51,274 nt of DNA. It comes from Defluviicoccus sp. GTDB lineage: Bacteria > Pseudomonadota > Alphaproteobacteria > MPNO01. The notes under the pieces were generated by a model, which searched no databases, was not told the DNA's origin, and saw only the letters and a list, made by a program, of their open reading frames with translations. Of this stretch, positions 15,196 to 24,306 are shown piece by piece; positions within the stretch are counted from its first letter, which is position 1; every line of letters begins with the position of its first letter. Position numbers and translations under genes: made by a program. The stretch lies in assembly GCA_028820505.1 (NCBI GenBank), contig JAPPIT010000218.1, positions 1 through 51,274 of the forward strand, given 5' to 3'.

Positions 15196-16462
15196 CGGCA
15201 CCAGAAACCATGGGTCCAGCATTACCTGCAGCCGCAACCGTGGCTGTGGCCGGCTCTTCCTCCGGCTCAGACTGTTCTCCTTCCTCTCCGGGTCTCAATG
15301 CCGTGGCCTGTGCCAAAGCACAGAACCGGGCAAGCAAGGCGAAATCTCCCAACAGAAACTCGCCTCGACCGTCTCCTGCCCCGAACTTCCAAAAGGTGCT
15401 ACGGATCGAGGCCCACTCATCGCTCAATGGCCGTCCTGGCTGCCACGGTCCCGGAACCCCGAATATCACAGCCCCATCTCGTGCATATACGCTAAGATTG
15501 GGGCGCCGAAGTGCAAGATTGGCCGCCGCATATTCTTGATCAAGAGCACGAAACTGAAATGCGAAGATGGCTGAATGTGTATTGGCAGCGAGCGCCTCAT
15601 CTAGTACGGCGGATATCTGAGCATCTCCGAACGAAAAACCAACGCAGAGCAGTAAACTGTCTGGTGTCATCAGGAAGGTACGAAGGCGCTCATAAAGTGC
15701 AGAAAAGGGTTGGCGCGTGATTTGGTCGTACTTGAGGTGATCAGGATAAATGAGTATGGCGGCCTCGCGACTACCAGTCCTGATAATTGCGTCACCGGAG
15801 AATTCCCAGCCAAGCGACCCGTGTATTTTCCAAAGCCTTGTCCAGCGCGGCGGGAGCACGTCATCTGATACGCTCGCCGGATCAAAGAAGGGCTTATGTG
15901 AACCTGTGAAACCATCGAAATAGGGAAGTCGAGCACGTTCGAATGCTTCTTCTAACAGCAGATCATAGTTGGGGGTGAATACTTCGATCGCGTGATCGCG
16001 GTGAGTACCGCCGATCCACGAAACGAGTTCCGTGAAGGGATTCGGCTCGTTCGGAAGCGATGGCCCGACGATGCCTCCGATCTTACGACATATGCAGCTA
16101 GCTAGTTCTTCGTATCCCGCACCGTTCAGACCGTGGACTTCGGCTTTACCGATTGATTGAGAGAGTCTCCGGATACGAGTTAGGATGATTTCAATATTTG
16201 GGTTCTCTCCTAGTTCGGGTAAGAGAGCGTCTACAACTGTCTTGTCGCTTTGTTCCAGATCACCTACGACAGCCTCCGTAAGGCCTTCAACGTCGGGGAT
16301 AAGTGGCTGTCCATCGCGGTCCAGTTTTCCTTCCTCATTAACTCTCACTGCGACCGGAGCACCAGCACCTATGAGCAATCCTATGCGTTTGCGGCCCTGA
16401 GCAAGAATCTGCCGCAGGTCGGCCATAAAGCGGTCGGGATTGTGGAGTGTCGTTTGAGTCAT
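15188..16462 (-). CDS. SIR2-family NADase of a SIR2-HerA system
   Basis: The 424-aa protein carries the SIR2 NAD+-binding signatures: IGLLIGAGAPV near residue 27, EVFTPNYDLLLEEAF near 165, LWKIHGSLGW near 215 and LLLCVGFSFGDAQI near 275. The C-terminal ~90 residues are a family-specific extension ending in an acidic Pro/Ala-rich tail. In SIR2-HerA systems such proteins deplete NAD+ during phage infection, causing abortive death. It is the first gene of the operon sir2-herA-KTSC-nuclease on the minus strand. The lower GC and the flanking integrase/IS debris mark the operon as acquired. No strong ribosome binding site is visible. Confidence 0.9.
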   Translation of the reverse strand: MTQTTLHNPDRFMADLRQILAQGRKRIGLLIGAGAPVAVRVNEEGKLDRDGQPLIPDVEGLTEAVVGDLEQSDKTVVDALLPELGENPNIEIILTRIRRLSQSIGKAEVHGLNGAGYEELASCICRKIGGIVGPSLPNEPNPFTELVSWIGGTHRDHAIEVFTPNYDLLLEEAFERARLPYFDGFTGSHKPFFDPASVSDDVLPPRWTRLWKIHGSLGWEFSGDAIIRTGSREAAILIYPDHLKYDQITRQPFSALYERLRTFLMTPDSLLLCVGFSFGDAQISAVLDEALAANTHSAIFAFQFRALDQEYAAANLALRRPNLSVYARDGAVIFGVPGPWQPGRPLSDEWASIRSTFWKFGAGDGRGEFLLGDFALLARFCALAQATALRPGEEGEQSEPEEEPATATVAAAGNAGPMVSGADA

Positions 16463-17036
16463 AGCGGTTCACCAGGATCAATTTTGGTGTAGCCAACATG
16501 TAACTAAACACTTAGTATTGCTTTCGGCAATGCCTATAGTCGCCTCCCCGGCTACGAGTTCCCCGATATCCATCCTCATCATGCACCCGCATCCTGAGCT
16601 TACGGAGAATGGCCGGTACGACGTGCAATCCAACATGCCCCGCCCCTCCACATCCAGCCCGATCCCGGCGCCGCCGAAATCGTTGCCTGATCCCTATACG
16701 GACCCGCCAGCCGGGTCAATCGAGCCACCGACAGTCGTGGCGTTGGTGTCGTCAAGGGTGGCGTATCGCCTGGGCCCGCGCCATGCGGTTGAGCGCGTAG
16801 CACCAAGACGCGCGGGAACAGGCCAAGGATCACGTCGTCTCGGATGTCCTAGCACGTAGCGCGCGGTTTGGCGACGCCGACGCGCCGGGCAAAGGCGGGA
16901 TTTGGTCTGGTCGCCCATGGTCGCGGCTCCCGTTCGAACCGCGCGGCTGGGCGGCAATGCAGGAGAAAGCGCGACGGCGTTTCATCGGGGAGGCCGCACT
17001 GCGGCGTGGGATGAGACGGGCCGTATCGCCCGCCTA
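16463..17036. other. Gene-free junction between the SIR2-HerA island and the second SLOG gene
   Basis: GC content returns to backbone level near 16560. Only short unsupported open frames are present. The first ~100 nt must hold the sir2 operon promoter. No terminal repeat matching the left junction was found by eye. Confidence 0.45.
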
Positions 17037-17064
17037 TTGACCCCGAATTCCCGCCTGCTAGACT
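17037..17064 (+). promoter_or_regulatory. Sigma-70-type promoter of the second triple-SLOG gene
   Basis: TTGACC (17037-17042) and TAGACT (17059-17064) with 16-nt spacing, the same arrangement as at 9120-9147. Confidence 0.7.
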
Positions 17065-17074
17065 CCCTGCGCCA

Positions 17075-17143
17075 CTCCGACGCATAGCCCGGACGTCCGC
17101 CGCCGGCGGCCCTCCGGGACCGCGGCTCCAGGCCGCGTCGGAG
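17075..17143 (+). promoter_or_regulatory. Leader hairpin burying the ribosome binding site, copy 2
   Basis: CTCCGACGC (17075-17083) pairs with GCGTCGGAG (17135-17143), which contains GGAG 6 nt before ATG 17150. The competing stem GCGGC/GCCGC (17122-17136) is kept. The arm spacing is exactly as in copy 1 although most loop bases differ. Confidence 0.65.
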
Positions 17144-17149
17144 AACGGC

Positions 17150-18853
17150 ATGACCCAGCAAACAGCAGCGCCGCGGCCCCGCCATGAGCGGGCCGGCGAC
17201 GCGACCCTTCCCCGCAAACTGTTCGATTTCTCGGGCGTCGCGACCCGCATCGGCTCGCTCTACGACTCGCTCGGATCGCGCGCAGCCGAAGACCACGCAC
17301 AGCCCACGCCACAGCAGTCTCCCCCGCGGCCCAGGACGATCCCGGACTTGCCGCTTCTTCCCGTCGGCACACGCGTCCTGATCGCCGCCAACGGCAGCGC
17401 TCTCGACAGCCACAGCATCGCCCGCTTCCTGGACGGTTACCGCAAGGTCTTTCAGGACCTTGTCCTGATCCACACCGGCGCCGCCGGCGCCGAAGCGATC
17501 GCCGGCGAATGGGCCGGAGAGAACCGGATCCCGCAGATCGTCTACGCGCCCGATCCCGCCGGCGAAACGGCCGCACGACGCAACGCGCGCCATAAATCCA
17601 TCTTCGAGCTCACTCCGCCGGCCCGTATCTACGACTTCAGCGAAACCGGCAGGACCTCGGACATCGCCAACGTCGCGCGGGAACGACACCGCCCGGTGAC
17701 CGTCATCCAGAACCTGCCCGGTCACGCCCAGCTCGGTCCCGTTACCCACGCCGGTACATCGCAGCCCCGGCAATCCTCGCCGATCGACTCGCTGATCCGC
17801 GGCCTCCGCCAGCGTTTCTTCTCCGGACCCTCTCTCCCTGACATCCTCCCGGCAACGGCCGAGGAAGCGCGCGCCCTCGAGGAGCACGACAACTGCCATA
17901 CCCTCGCCCAACTCCGCGAAATCCGCAGCGCCGAACCCCGCTACGAGGCTCCGAGCCTCAAGCCGGTCCCGTTTCCGGAGAACGAACCCTTCGCCGAGGG
18001 GACGCGCGTTGTTGTCACCGGACCGCGCCTGCCTCCGGATCGGGAGGAGATGCTCAGGTTTCTCAACGGCCTGAAGGACGCGATTCCCGATCTGGTCCTC
18101 GTCCACGGCGGCGAAACCGGGACCGAAGCCCTCGTCGACGAATGGGCCCGGAAGAACGACATCCCCCAGATCAGCTACCCCGCCCACCCGGACGGCGAGA
18201 CCACCGAGCTCCGCGACGCGCGCTACAACGCATTGCTCGACGCCACCCAGCCCGCGCGCTTCTACGACCTGAGCGCGCCGGACCAGTCCTCCCAACTGGC
18301 CGAAATCGCCCGCCAGCGGCACCGACCCGTGATCCAGCAGCGTATGCTGATGGAGCGCTGGGCCGTGCGCCCCGCCACCTACATCGACCTCGAGCAACCG
18401 GGCTCGCGCGTCGTCATCACCGGACCCAACGCGTCGGCCGATCCCGAAGCGCTCTCAGGCGTTCTGGACCGCCTCAAGCGAAGCATCCCCGACCTCGTAC
18501 TGGTCCACAGCAACCATTCCGGCGTCGAGCAAATGACCGGCGAGTGGGCGCAGAACAACAGGATGCCGCAAATCGTTCTTCCGCGAGGCCCGGCCGAGGA
18601 CCTGCAGCACGAAGACGCCCGCATCAGCGCCATGTTCCACAAGGAGCCCGTGAGGGTCTACGACTTCACCGAGGCTGGCCAGCACTCATCGATCGCACAA
18701 AGCGCCCGAGAGCGCGGACTTGCCGTCACCGAATCCCGAAGCGCCGTCGAACGCGCCCCGGCCGAGAGCCTCGGCACCTCTTCCGGTCTTTCCGTCGAAA
18801 CCGCGGACGACCGCGACATGACCCCGCGCGCCCGCATCTCCCATTCCTTCTAG
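17150..18853 (+). CDS. Triple SLOG-domain protein (three DUF2493-like repeats), paralog 2
   Basis: A 567-aa paralog of the gene at 9233, with the same plan: an N-terminal KLFDFSGVATRIGSLYDSL segment, then DUF2493-like SLOG domains at about 73-185, 283-395 and 418-528. Each domain keeps PDLVLVH.., EWA..N.+PQI, P.GET, an R-rich helix and YDFS/YDLS..G..S.IA. Domains of the two paralogs match position by position, so a whole triple unit was duplicated. The tail ends RARISHSF. The canonical Asp of the ligand loop is Glu or absent. The NADAR-SLOG fusion starts 26 nt after its stop and is probably co-transcribed. No catalytic partner domain is attached; a sensor, scaffold or ligand-binding role is inferred from the family only. 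Confidence 0.8.
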   Translation: MTQQTAAPRPRHERAGDATLPRKLFDFSGVATRIGSLYDSLGSRAAEDHAQPTPQQSPPRPRTIPDLPLLPVGTRVLIAANGSALDSHSIARFLDGYRKVFQDLVLIHTGAAGAEAIAGEWAGENRIPQIVYAPDPAGETAARRNARHKSIFELTPPARIYDFSETGRTSDIANVARERHRPVTVIQNLPGHAQLGPVTHAGTSQPRQSSPIDSLIRGLRQRFFSGPSLPDILPATAEEARALEEHDNCHTLAQLREIRSAEPRYEAPSLKPVPFPENEPFAEGTRVVVTGPRLPPDREEMLRFLNGLKDAIPDLVLVHGGETGTEALVDEWARKNDIPQISYPAHPDGETTELRDARYNALLDATQPARFYDLSAPDQSSQLAEIARQRHRPVIQQRMLMERWAVRPATYIDLEQPGSRVVITGPNASADPEALSGVLDRLKRSIPDLVLVHSNHSGVEQMTGEWAQNNRMPQIVLPRGPAEDLQHEDARISAMFHKEPVRVYDFTEAGQHSSIAQSARERGLAVTESRSAVERAPAESLGTSSGLSVETADDRDMTPRARISHSF

Positions 18854-18879
18854 CCCGGCGTCGACACGGCACCCAGACA

Positions 18880-21800
18880 ATGCCCACCTACCTGAAATCC
18901 GTCAGCTGCGGCTTCCTCAGAACCCGAGACGCGTGGGGCGAATTCAGCAACTTCCGGGCGCTCGACAACCCGATCGCGGCCGGACCCCACCGCCTCGCCA
19001 CCTCGGAACATCTCTACCAGGCCGCGAAATACGCCTCCCGACCGGACATCCAGGAGCGCATAGCCGCAGCGGCCCGCCCGGGCGACGCCGCGCGGATCGG
19101 CCGCAACCCGGAACCCGGCCCGGACGCCGGCTGGAACGACCAGCGCGTCAATGTCATGCGCTGGGTCATCCGCATGAAGCGGGAAGCCAATCCGGACCTC
19201 ATCGACGCCGCGCTCCAGCGGACAGGTCAGCGCCCGATCGTGGAGATCTCGCGCCGCGACGCCTTCTGGGGCGCGATTCCCGCCGGCGACGTCTACGAGG
19301 GCGAGAACGTGCTCGGCCGGCTCTGGATGGAGCTCCGCCACCACATCCGCCAGAACGATCCGCTCGCGCACGCCTCGGCCTGGGTATCCCACATCAACGT
19401 CGGCGCGCTCTCCCTCGACGCACAGCGGCAAACCGCCCAAGCCGAACTGCCGGGCCCGGTCTATGCCGGTATAGGCGCACGCCGGACGCCGCCCCGGATC
19501 CTCCAGCAAATGACCGAGCTCGCATCCGAGCTCGCAAACCGCGGCTGGCATCTCCACTCGGGCGGGGCCGCCGGCGCCGACGCGGCGTTCGCATCCGGCG
19601 CCCTTGAACACGAACGAACTCTCTTCCTCCCCTGGCCCTCCTTCAACGGGCTGAACGGCCCCGACTGCCACGTCGCCCGCGACGATGTGACCGCCAGGCA
19701 CATGACCATCGCCGCCGCACTCCACCCGGCATGGGACCGCTGCGACGCGCGCGCACGGCAATTCCACGCGAGAAACGTCAGCATCCTTCTCGGACCGCAG
19801 GGCAACGTGCCGATCGACGCGGCCGTCTGCTGGACCCCCGGCGGAGAAACCGTGGGCGGCACTGGCATGGCGATTCGAATCGCCGAAGCCCATGGCATCC
19901 CGGTCATCAACCTCGCCAACACCGCGCTCGATGCGGCCCGCGCGCAGCTCGACCGGATCCTCGCAGCTCACGCCTCCCGCGCGAGCCCCAACCAGGAGAT
20001 CCGGTCCACCGCCGCCACGCGACCCCGCGACCGACTTTCCGCGGACAACCGAGCCGCGAAACAGGAGTCCACACCAATGGCCGAGGCCACCGAATCGTCA
20101 CCCATCGACCCCGCCGTCGAGCGGCGCATCGCTGAGATTTCCGAGCGTTTCCGAGGGTTCCTTCCGGAGCCGGAAGAGCGGACCGAACTCGAGACGCGCC
20201 TGGGAGCCGCGATCGACGGATTATTCACCGCCGCGCGAACCCGGCCGCAACTGCTCGAAGGTCTTGAACACCTCGCCGAACTGCGCGACGTCATGCGACC
20301 CGACGGTGTCGTGAACCAGCCCTTCCTCGAGAAGCTGGAATTGTTCGTCGCCAACCCCGATCTCGCACTGCAGCAACTCTCCGCCTCACCCGATACCGGG
20401 GAATCGGAGAACGTGAGCATGACCGGCGTCATCGCCGAGCAGGCGGCGCTCTATGGCGCTACCCCCGGACCCGACGAACCCGATCCGCGCGAGCTGTGGT
20501 TCGTCTCGCCGCAAGAGCTCATCGAGAAAGCCGAATCCGCAGTCGAAATCGCCCCGAGAGCCTTCCAGGGCCTCGCCGAGGCGATCGAGCTCATCACCGA
20601 GACCGTCACCCCCGACGGTTACCAGATGGCTTCCGAGCGCGAGCCGCTTCTCTACGGGATCGTCAACACTTTCCATTTCCAGCTCAACCGCGTCGAACGC
20701 CAGATGGCCGCGCTCGAGGAGGACATTCGCAAGACCCAGTCGTCCTATGCCGAGACCATCGAAAAGAAGGGCAGGGGCGTCGCCTCCGAGCAGCTCGAGC
20801 AGAAGACGCAGCGCTACCTCAACCTCTCCGGCAAGCGCGACCTCTACGAAATCTTCAGGGACTTCGCCGGCGGCGCCTACTACGAAAAATGCCGCAAGGC
20901 CTGGCAGCCCACCACCGGATCGCATGTCAGCCAGACTTCCACTATCGCAAGCCGCATCGACTCGCGCGACCAGCAGCGCTCCGAAAAGGCACTAGGCAAC
21001 CGCAAGAATATTCCGGAGGGAACGCGCGTCGCCGTCACCGGATACAGGCACGGCCCCGACTACACGACGATTTTCGCCACCCTCGACGCGGTCCACGCCA
21101 AGTACCCGGACATGGTTCTCCTCCACGGCGGCGCAAAGGGCGTGCAGCAGATCTGCGCGAAATGGGCGGACAACAAGGGCGTCCCCGAAGTGCCCTTCTA
21201 TCCAGAGTACAAGCACAAGAACGACAGGGGCGCCATTCCCAGACGCGACCGGGAGATTCTGAAGGCCGATCCCCGGGGCATCATCGCCTTCGCCGGACCC
21301 GACTACAAACCGACCTTCCTCCACCGGGAGGCCATCAAGCTGGGTATCAAGCCCTTCATCGTCTCCGGCGCCGATTCCCAACGCCAGGTCCCCAACCGTG
21401 CGATCGTTCTGGAAACGCCTCTCGACCGGCGCTCCACTCCCGATCCGGCACTCCGCGCGGACAGACACGCCGAGGCCGTCCTCGAACCGCGCCTCGGCCC
21501 TCTGCCTGAGCAGACCGTGGAAGTGCTGCGCGACCGGTTCCTTTCCTTCATCGAAGCGATCGCACCCGGGCACGAAACCGATCCCCGGCAGCGACAGGAC
21601 ATCATGTCCCGCATCATCCAGGCGGTGCACGACCACCAGGCCAAGCCCGGCGCACTCCAGGACCAGGCCCAGGCCCACGCGGACCGGGTGCGCGAACTCA
21701 CGCCGGCCCAGGGCCCCAGCGAAATCGTCGACATGCAACTGGCGGAAGCGGTCGACTCCGCCTACCACCTGACCGGCGCCATCGATCGGGCCGAGCAGGT

Positions 21801-22416
21801 CCGCGCTGGACTCGCCGACGTCTACAGCGACGAGCACGGCGAGCAATGGCGTCCGGCCGCCTCGTTCGGCTCCAAGCCCGACGCCACCACGACCTCGGCA
21901 TCGGCCGAGGCCTCGCGCGCCATCCAGGACAGGCGCGACAGGCACGACCTCTCCCACCAGATCAAGGGCACCCCCATTGCGATCGCCGGCACCAAGGACG
22001 ACAACGTGCCGAAGGAGACCGTGTTCGCGGTCCTCGATGCCTTCCATAAGGAAATCCCCGACATGTATCTGGTGCACGGCAACGCACCCGGCACACAGCA
22101 GATGGCGAACGAGTGGGCCACCGACCGAAACCGGCCCCAGCTCACCTTCTATCCGGACACCCGCAACGAAAGCCTGAGCCGCGCCATCCTTCTCCGCGAC
22201 AAGAAGATCATCGACCACAGCCCGCTCGCCGTGATCGACTTCAGCCCACCCGACAAGCGGACCTCGCTCGCCAGCATGGCCGACAAGAAGGGCCTCAACG
22301 TGCAACCCGCCGCTGCGCTGCTGCACGGCGCGACGCAAAGCATCGACCACGACCGGTCCATCGCGACCAGCCGACAACGCGAGAGCCAGGAGCAGAGCGG
22401 CGGCATCTCGATGTAA
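18880..22416 (+). CDS. NADAR + LOG-like SLOG + two DUF2493-like SLOG domains, fusion protein
   Basis: The 1178-aa protein begins with a complete NADAR domain (about 15-160): EFSNFRALDNP, TSEHLYQAAKY, ARIGRNPEPGPD, RDAFWGAIPAG and NVLGRLWMELR. NADAR enzymes cleave N-glycosidic bonds of ADP-ribose-linked or riboflavin-pathway compounds; some remove ADP-ribose from guanine in DNA. Residues 192-345 are a LOG/DprA-like SLOG fold (YAGIGARRTPPRIL, SGGAAGADAAFASGA, TPGGETVGGTGMAIR). Residues ~400-700 are a mostly helical linker. DUF2493-like domains follow at 713-828 and 1030-1142, closer to the canonical form (LLHGGAKGVQQICAKWA) than those in the two upstream genes. ATG 20077 (residue 400) has CAGGAG ten bases before it and may give an internal product without NADAR. 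The start at 18880 has no ribosome binding site, fitting coupling to the upstream gene. Confidence 0.85.
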   Translation: MPTYLKSVSCGFLRTRDAWGEFSNFRALDNPIAAGPHRLATSEHLYQAAKYASRPDIQERIAAAARPGDAARIGRNPEPGPDAGWNDQRVNVMRWVIRMKREANPDLIDAALQRTGQRPIVEISRRDAFWGAIPAGDVYEGENVLGRLWMELRHHIRQNDPLAHASAWVSHINVGALSLDAQRQTAQAELPGPVYAGIGARRTPPRILQQMTELASELANRGWHLHSGGAAGADAAFASGALEHERTLFLPWPSFNGLNGPDCHVARDDVTARHMTIAAALHPAWDRCDARARQFHARNVSILLGPQGNVPIDAAVCWTPGGETVGGTGMAIRIAEAHGIPVINLANTALDAARAQLDRILAAHASRASPNQEIRSTAATRPRDRLSADNRAAKQESTPMAEATESSPIDPAVERRIAEISERFRGFLPEPEERTELETRLGAAIDGLFTAARTRPQLLEGLEHLAELRDVMRPDGVVNQPFLEKLELFVANPDLALQQLSASPDTGESENVSMTGVIAEQAALYGATPGPDEPDPRELWFVSPQELIEKAESAVEIAPRAFQGLAEAIELITETVTPDGYQMASEREPLLYGIVNTFHFQLNRVERQMAALEEDIRKTQSSYAETIEKKGRGVASEQLEQKTQRYLNLSGKRDLYEIFRDFAGGAYYEKCRKAWQPTTGSHVSQTSTIASRIDSRDQQRSEKALGNRKNIPEGTRVAVTGYRHGPDYTTIFATLDAVHAKYPDMVLLHGGAKGVQQICAKWADNKGVPEVPFYPEYKHKNDRGAIPRRDREILKADPRGIIAFAGPDYKPTFLHREAIKLGIKPFIVSGADSQRQVPNRAIVLETPLDRRSTPDPALRADRHAEAVLEPRLGPLPEQTVEVLRDRFLSFIEAIAPGHETDPRQRQDIMSRIIQAVHDHQAKPGALQDQAQAHADRVRELTPAQGPSEIVDMQLAEAVDSAYHLTGAIDRAEQVRAGLADVYSDEHGEQWRPAASFGSKPDATTTSASAEASRAIQDRRDRHDLSHQIKGTPIAIAGTKDDNVPKETVFAVLDAFHKEIPDMYLVHGNAPGTQQMANEWATDRNRPQLTFYPDTRNESLSRAILLRDKKIIDHSPLAVIDFSPPDKRTSLASMADKKGLNVQPAAALLHGATQSIDHDRSIATSRQRESQEQSGGISM

Positions 22417-22767
22417 CCGGCGCCGCCCTCTCCATTACCGCTCAGATCGTCCAAGACAGCCGCTCGACGGCCCGTCCTGAATTCCGGGTGTTCCTACCGG
22501 CACAGGCTCCGAGCCCACACAGCCCTCTCGAAGCCCGCCCGCGGCCCCTATTGGCGAGAACGCCGCCGCATCTTCAAGGCTCGTCCATAGACGCCCGCAC
22601 TGAGCCGCACAGCGCCACATCGCTCACGCAACGCCGCTGTCGCAGAGAGAGGAGGGGAGCCCCTTCGAAACGAGCCGCGGAATTCCGGAGAAACCCCGCT
22701 CACCCATCCAAACCCGGTCCTCGCCGCTCCACCGGACATCCCGACAATCCAGACGAGGAGATCGACC
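22417..22767. other. Gene-free interval
   Basis: No supported gene, hairpin terminator or repeat was seen. The last ~30 nt carry the GAGGAGAT ribosome binding site of the next gene. Confidence 0.45.
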
Positions 22768-23946
22768 ATGCTCAGATTATTTTCTCTGCTCCTCATCGCC
22801 GCCGCGCTTTCATCCACGGCGCTCGCGACCGACACTCCGCGCCTGCGGCACCTGCCTCTCAACCATCCGTCGCACTCAGCCGAATTCTTCGAAGACCTCC
22901 TCACAAATCGGGTTTGGGTGTACGAGCGCTTCGGTGCCCCGGCCGCGATGTATTTCGGTCCCAACGGCGAGCTTCAAAACTGCTCGCTCCGCGCCGACCG
23001 TTCGGGATACCGCACTTCCGGACCGCAATGGGAATGGCGCATCGGCGACCGGCACACCAAATCGAACCTGCAAATCGCCCTGTACCCGAGCAGCCGCAAA
23101 ATCTCGATGGTCATTATTTACACGCCCGACACCGGACGCTTTCATGCGGAACAGTATTTCAGGTACAGCAAGAGCTGGCAGATCGTTCATGACGGCTGGA
23201 TCCAGAAGACCCTGCCCGCCGTCATAAGGGACCGGTGTCGGGAGCTCGACCTCCCGTCCACCCTCCAGGTCGAGGAATCGCAGACCCAGGATCGCTGGTC
23301 GGAATTCGCTCGTCCCGGGATGATCGTTCGCAACCACCCCGGATCCGAATACGCCTATATCGGCGCGACCGGCCTCGGCGCCTCCCGCGGCAAACCTACA
23401 ATGACCCCGAAGCAAGCAGCCGCCGCCGAGTTACGCATGCAGGGCGTTATCGGCCTAACCCCCCGCGGGCGCAGGATGGTCGGTGTCCTTACTCCGCACC
23501 GAAAGGAGACATGGCTAGTCGACGAGCACGACGACCTGATCGATGTCGGCATCGTCAACCCCGTGCCCAACCGCGACATCGTCGTCATCCGCTGGCAGGG
23601 CCGCACGCCCGACTATTCCCTGAGAACGCGTTACCCGATCCCGATCCGCCCGACGCCCCGACGCCATCCCGCCTTCCGGATGATGAAGGAAATCACCGCA
23701 GCCTCCCAAGCCGTAGCCCTCGATCTTCTTGCCGCGCGCACCGCCCCCTTGCTCTTCAGCGATGACGGCAAAGTCCGCTCAGGCTCGCTGGTGGGCGCTT
23801 GGTGGATCTCCGAAGGCGGTATCAAGATCAGGATTGCCGGCAGGACCGCCGCCTACGCCTGGCGGGATTTCGCTAGGTCGGCCGGGTGGACACCGGCGTA
23901 CGAACCCTCTCCGCCGCCCTTCGAGGAACACTACGGCGGCGACTAG
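22768..23946 (+). CDS. Secreted protein of unknown function, 392 aa
   Basis: The protein starts with a clear Sec signal peptide (MLRLFSLLLIAAALSSTALA, cleavage near residue 20-21). It is otherwise soluble, so it is periplasmic or released. The mature part is beta-rich with many Trp, Tyr and Arg residues (VWVYERFGAPAAMYFGPNGE, QWEWRIGDRHT, SLVGAWWISEGG). I recognise no family or catalytic motif. GAGGAG before the ATG supports the start. It stands alone between the SLOG cluster and the toxin-antitoxin pair. An envelope function connected with conjugation, exclusion or surface change is possible but unsupported. Confidence 0.7.
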   Translation: MLRLFSLLLIAAALSSTALATDTPRLRHLPLNHPSHSAEFFEDLLTNRVWVYERFGAPAAMYFGPNGELQNCSLRADRSGYRTSGPQWEWRIGDRHTKSNLQIALYPSSRKISMVIIYTPDTGRFHAEQYFRYSKSWQIVHDGWIQKTLPAVIRDRCRELDLPSTLQVEESQTQDRWSEFARPGMIVRNHPGSEYAYIGATGLGASRGKPTMTPKQAAAAELRMQGVIGLTPRGRRMVGVLTPHRKETWLVDEHDDLIDVGIVNPVPNRDIVVIRWQGRTPDYSLRTRYPIPIRPTPRRHPAFRMMKEITAASQAVALDLLAARTAPLLFSDDGKVRSGSLVGAWWISEGGIKIRIAGRTAAYAWRDFARSAGWTPAYEPSPPPFEEHYGGD

Positions 23947-24306
23947 CTAGGCCTCATTTTGGATTTCGGCAACTTGGCCCAGTTCCATACTGTATTGCAA
24001 TAACGCGGTAAATCACCTCCAGTTGGGAGCCTAGGAACGCGTATCGCAGGACCGGTGATCAAACCGAGTTCGATGTTCTTCAGTGTGCGGACGATCACGG
24101 GCTCCAAGTGCCGGCGGATGATCGGTTTTGCACCTGCTGGCAACTTTCGTGCGGTTACGCGGGGTGATGGCGATGAGAACAGCAGCAGTCCAGTTCGTCC
24201 AAGGTGAAGCCGTGCAGGGAACGGGCGGCTCACCTGGGGCACCATCGCCCGCCAAGCAACCGAATGCGCCGGCTGACGAGTGTCGATCATACCGTGGCGA
24301 ATGGGG
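23947..24306. other. Gene-free interval with lower GC content
   Basis: No family-level match was seen in any frame. The minus strand has a fairly long open frame running into the toxin gene's antisense, without a ribosome binding site. It may be decayed sequence. Confidence 0.4.

Noticed and set aside
16518-16957. Short open frames on both strands between the SIR2 gene and the second SLOG promoter
   Set aside because: No ribosome binding sites, no recognisable domain and mutual overlap on both strands.
18142-18879. N-terminal extension of the NADAR-SLOG fusion to 18142
   Set aside because: It overlaps the third SLOG domain of paralog 2 in another frame; NADAR homology begins just after ATG 18880.
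9233-22416. Calling the SLOG cluster a Thoeris system
   Set aside because: Thoeris needs a TIR (ThsB) and a SIR2- or TM-SLOG effector (ThsA). No SLOG here is fused to an effector and the TIR-like gene is 13 kb away in its own operon.
23937-23953. Ten-base match GCGACTAGCT to the right arm of the inverted repeat at 11464-11477
   Set aside because: It covers only part of one arm at a stop codon, with no second arm nearby; best explained by chance.
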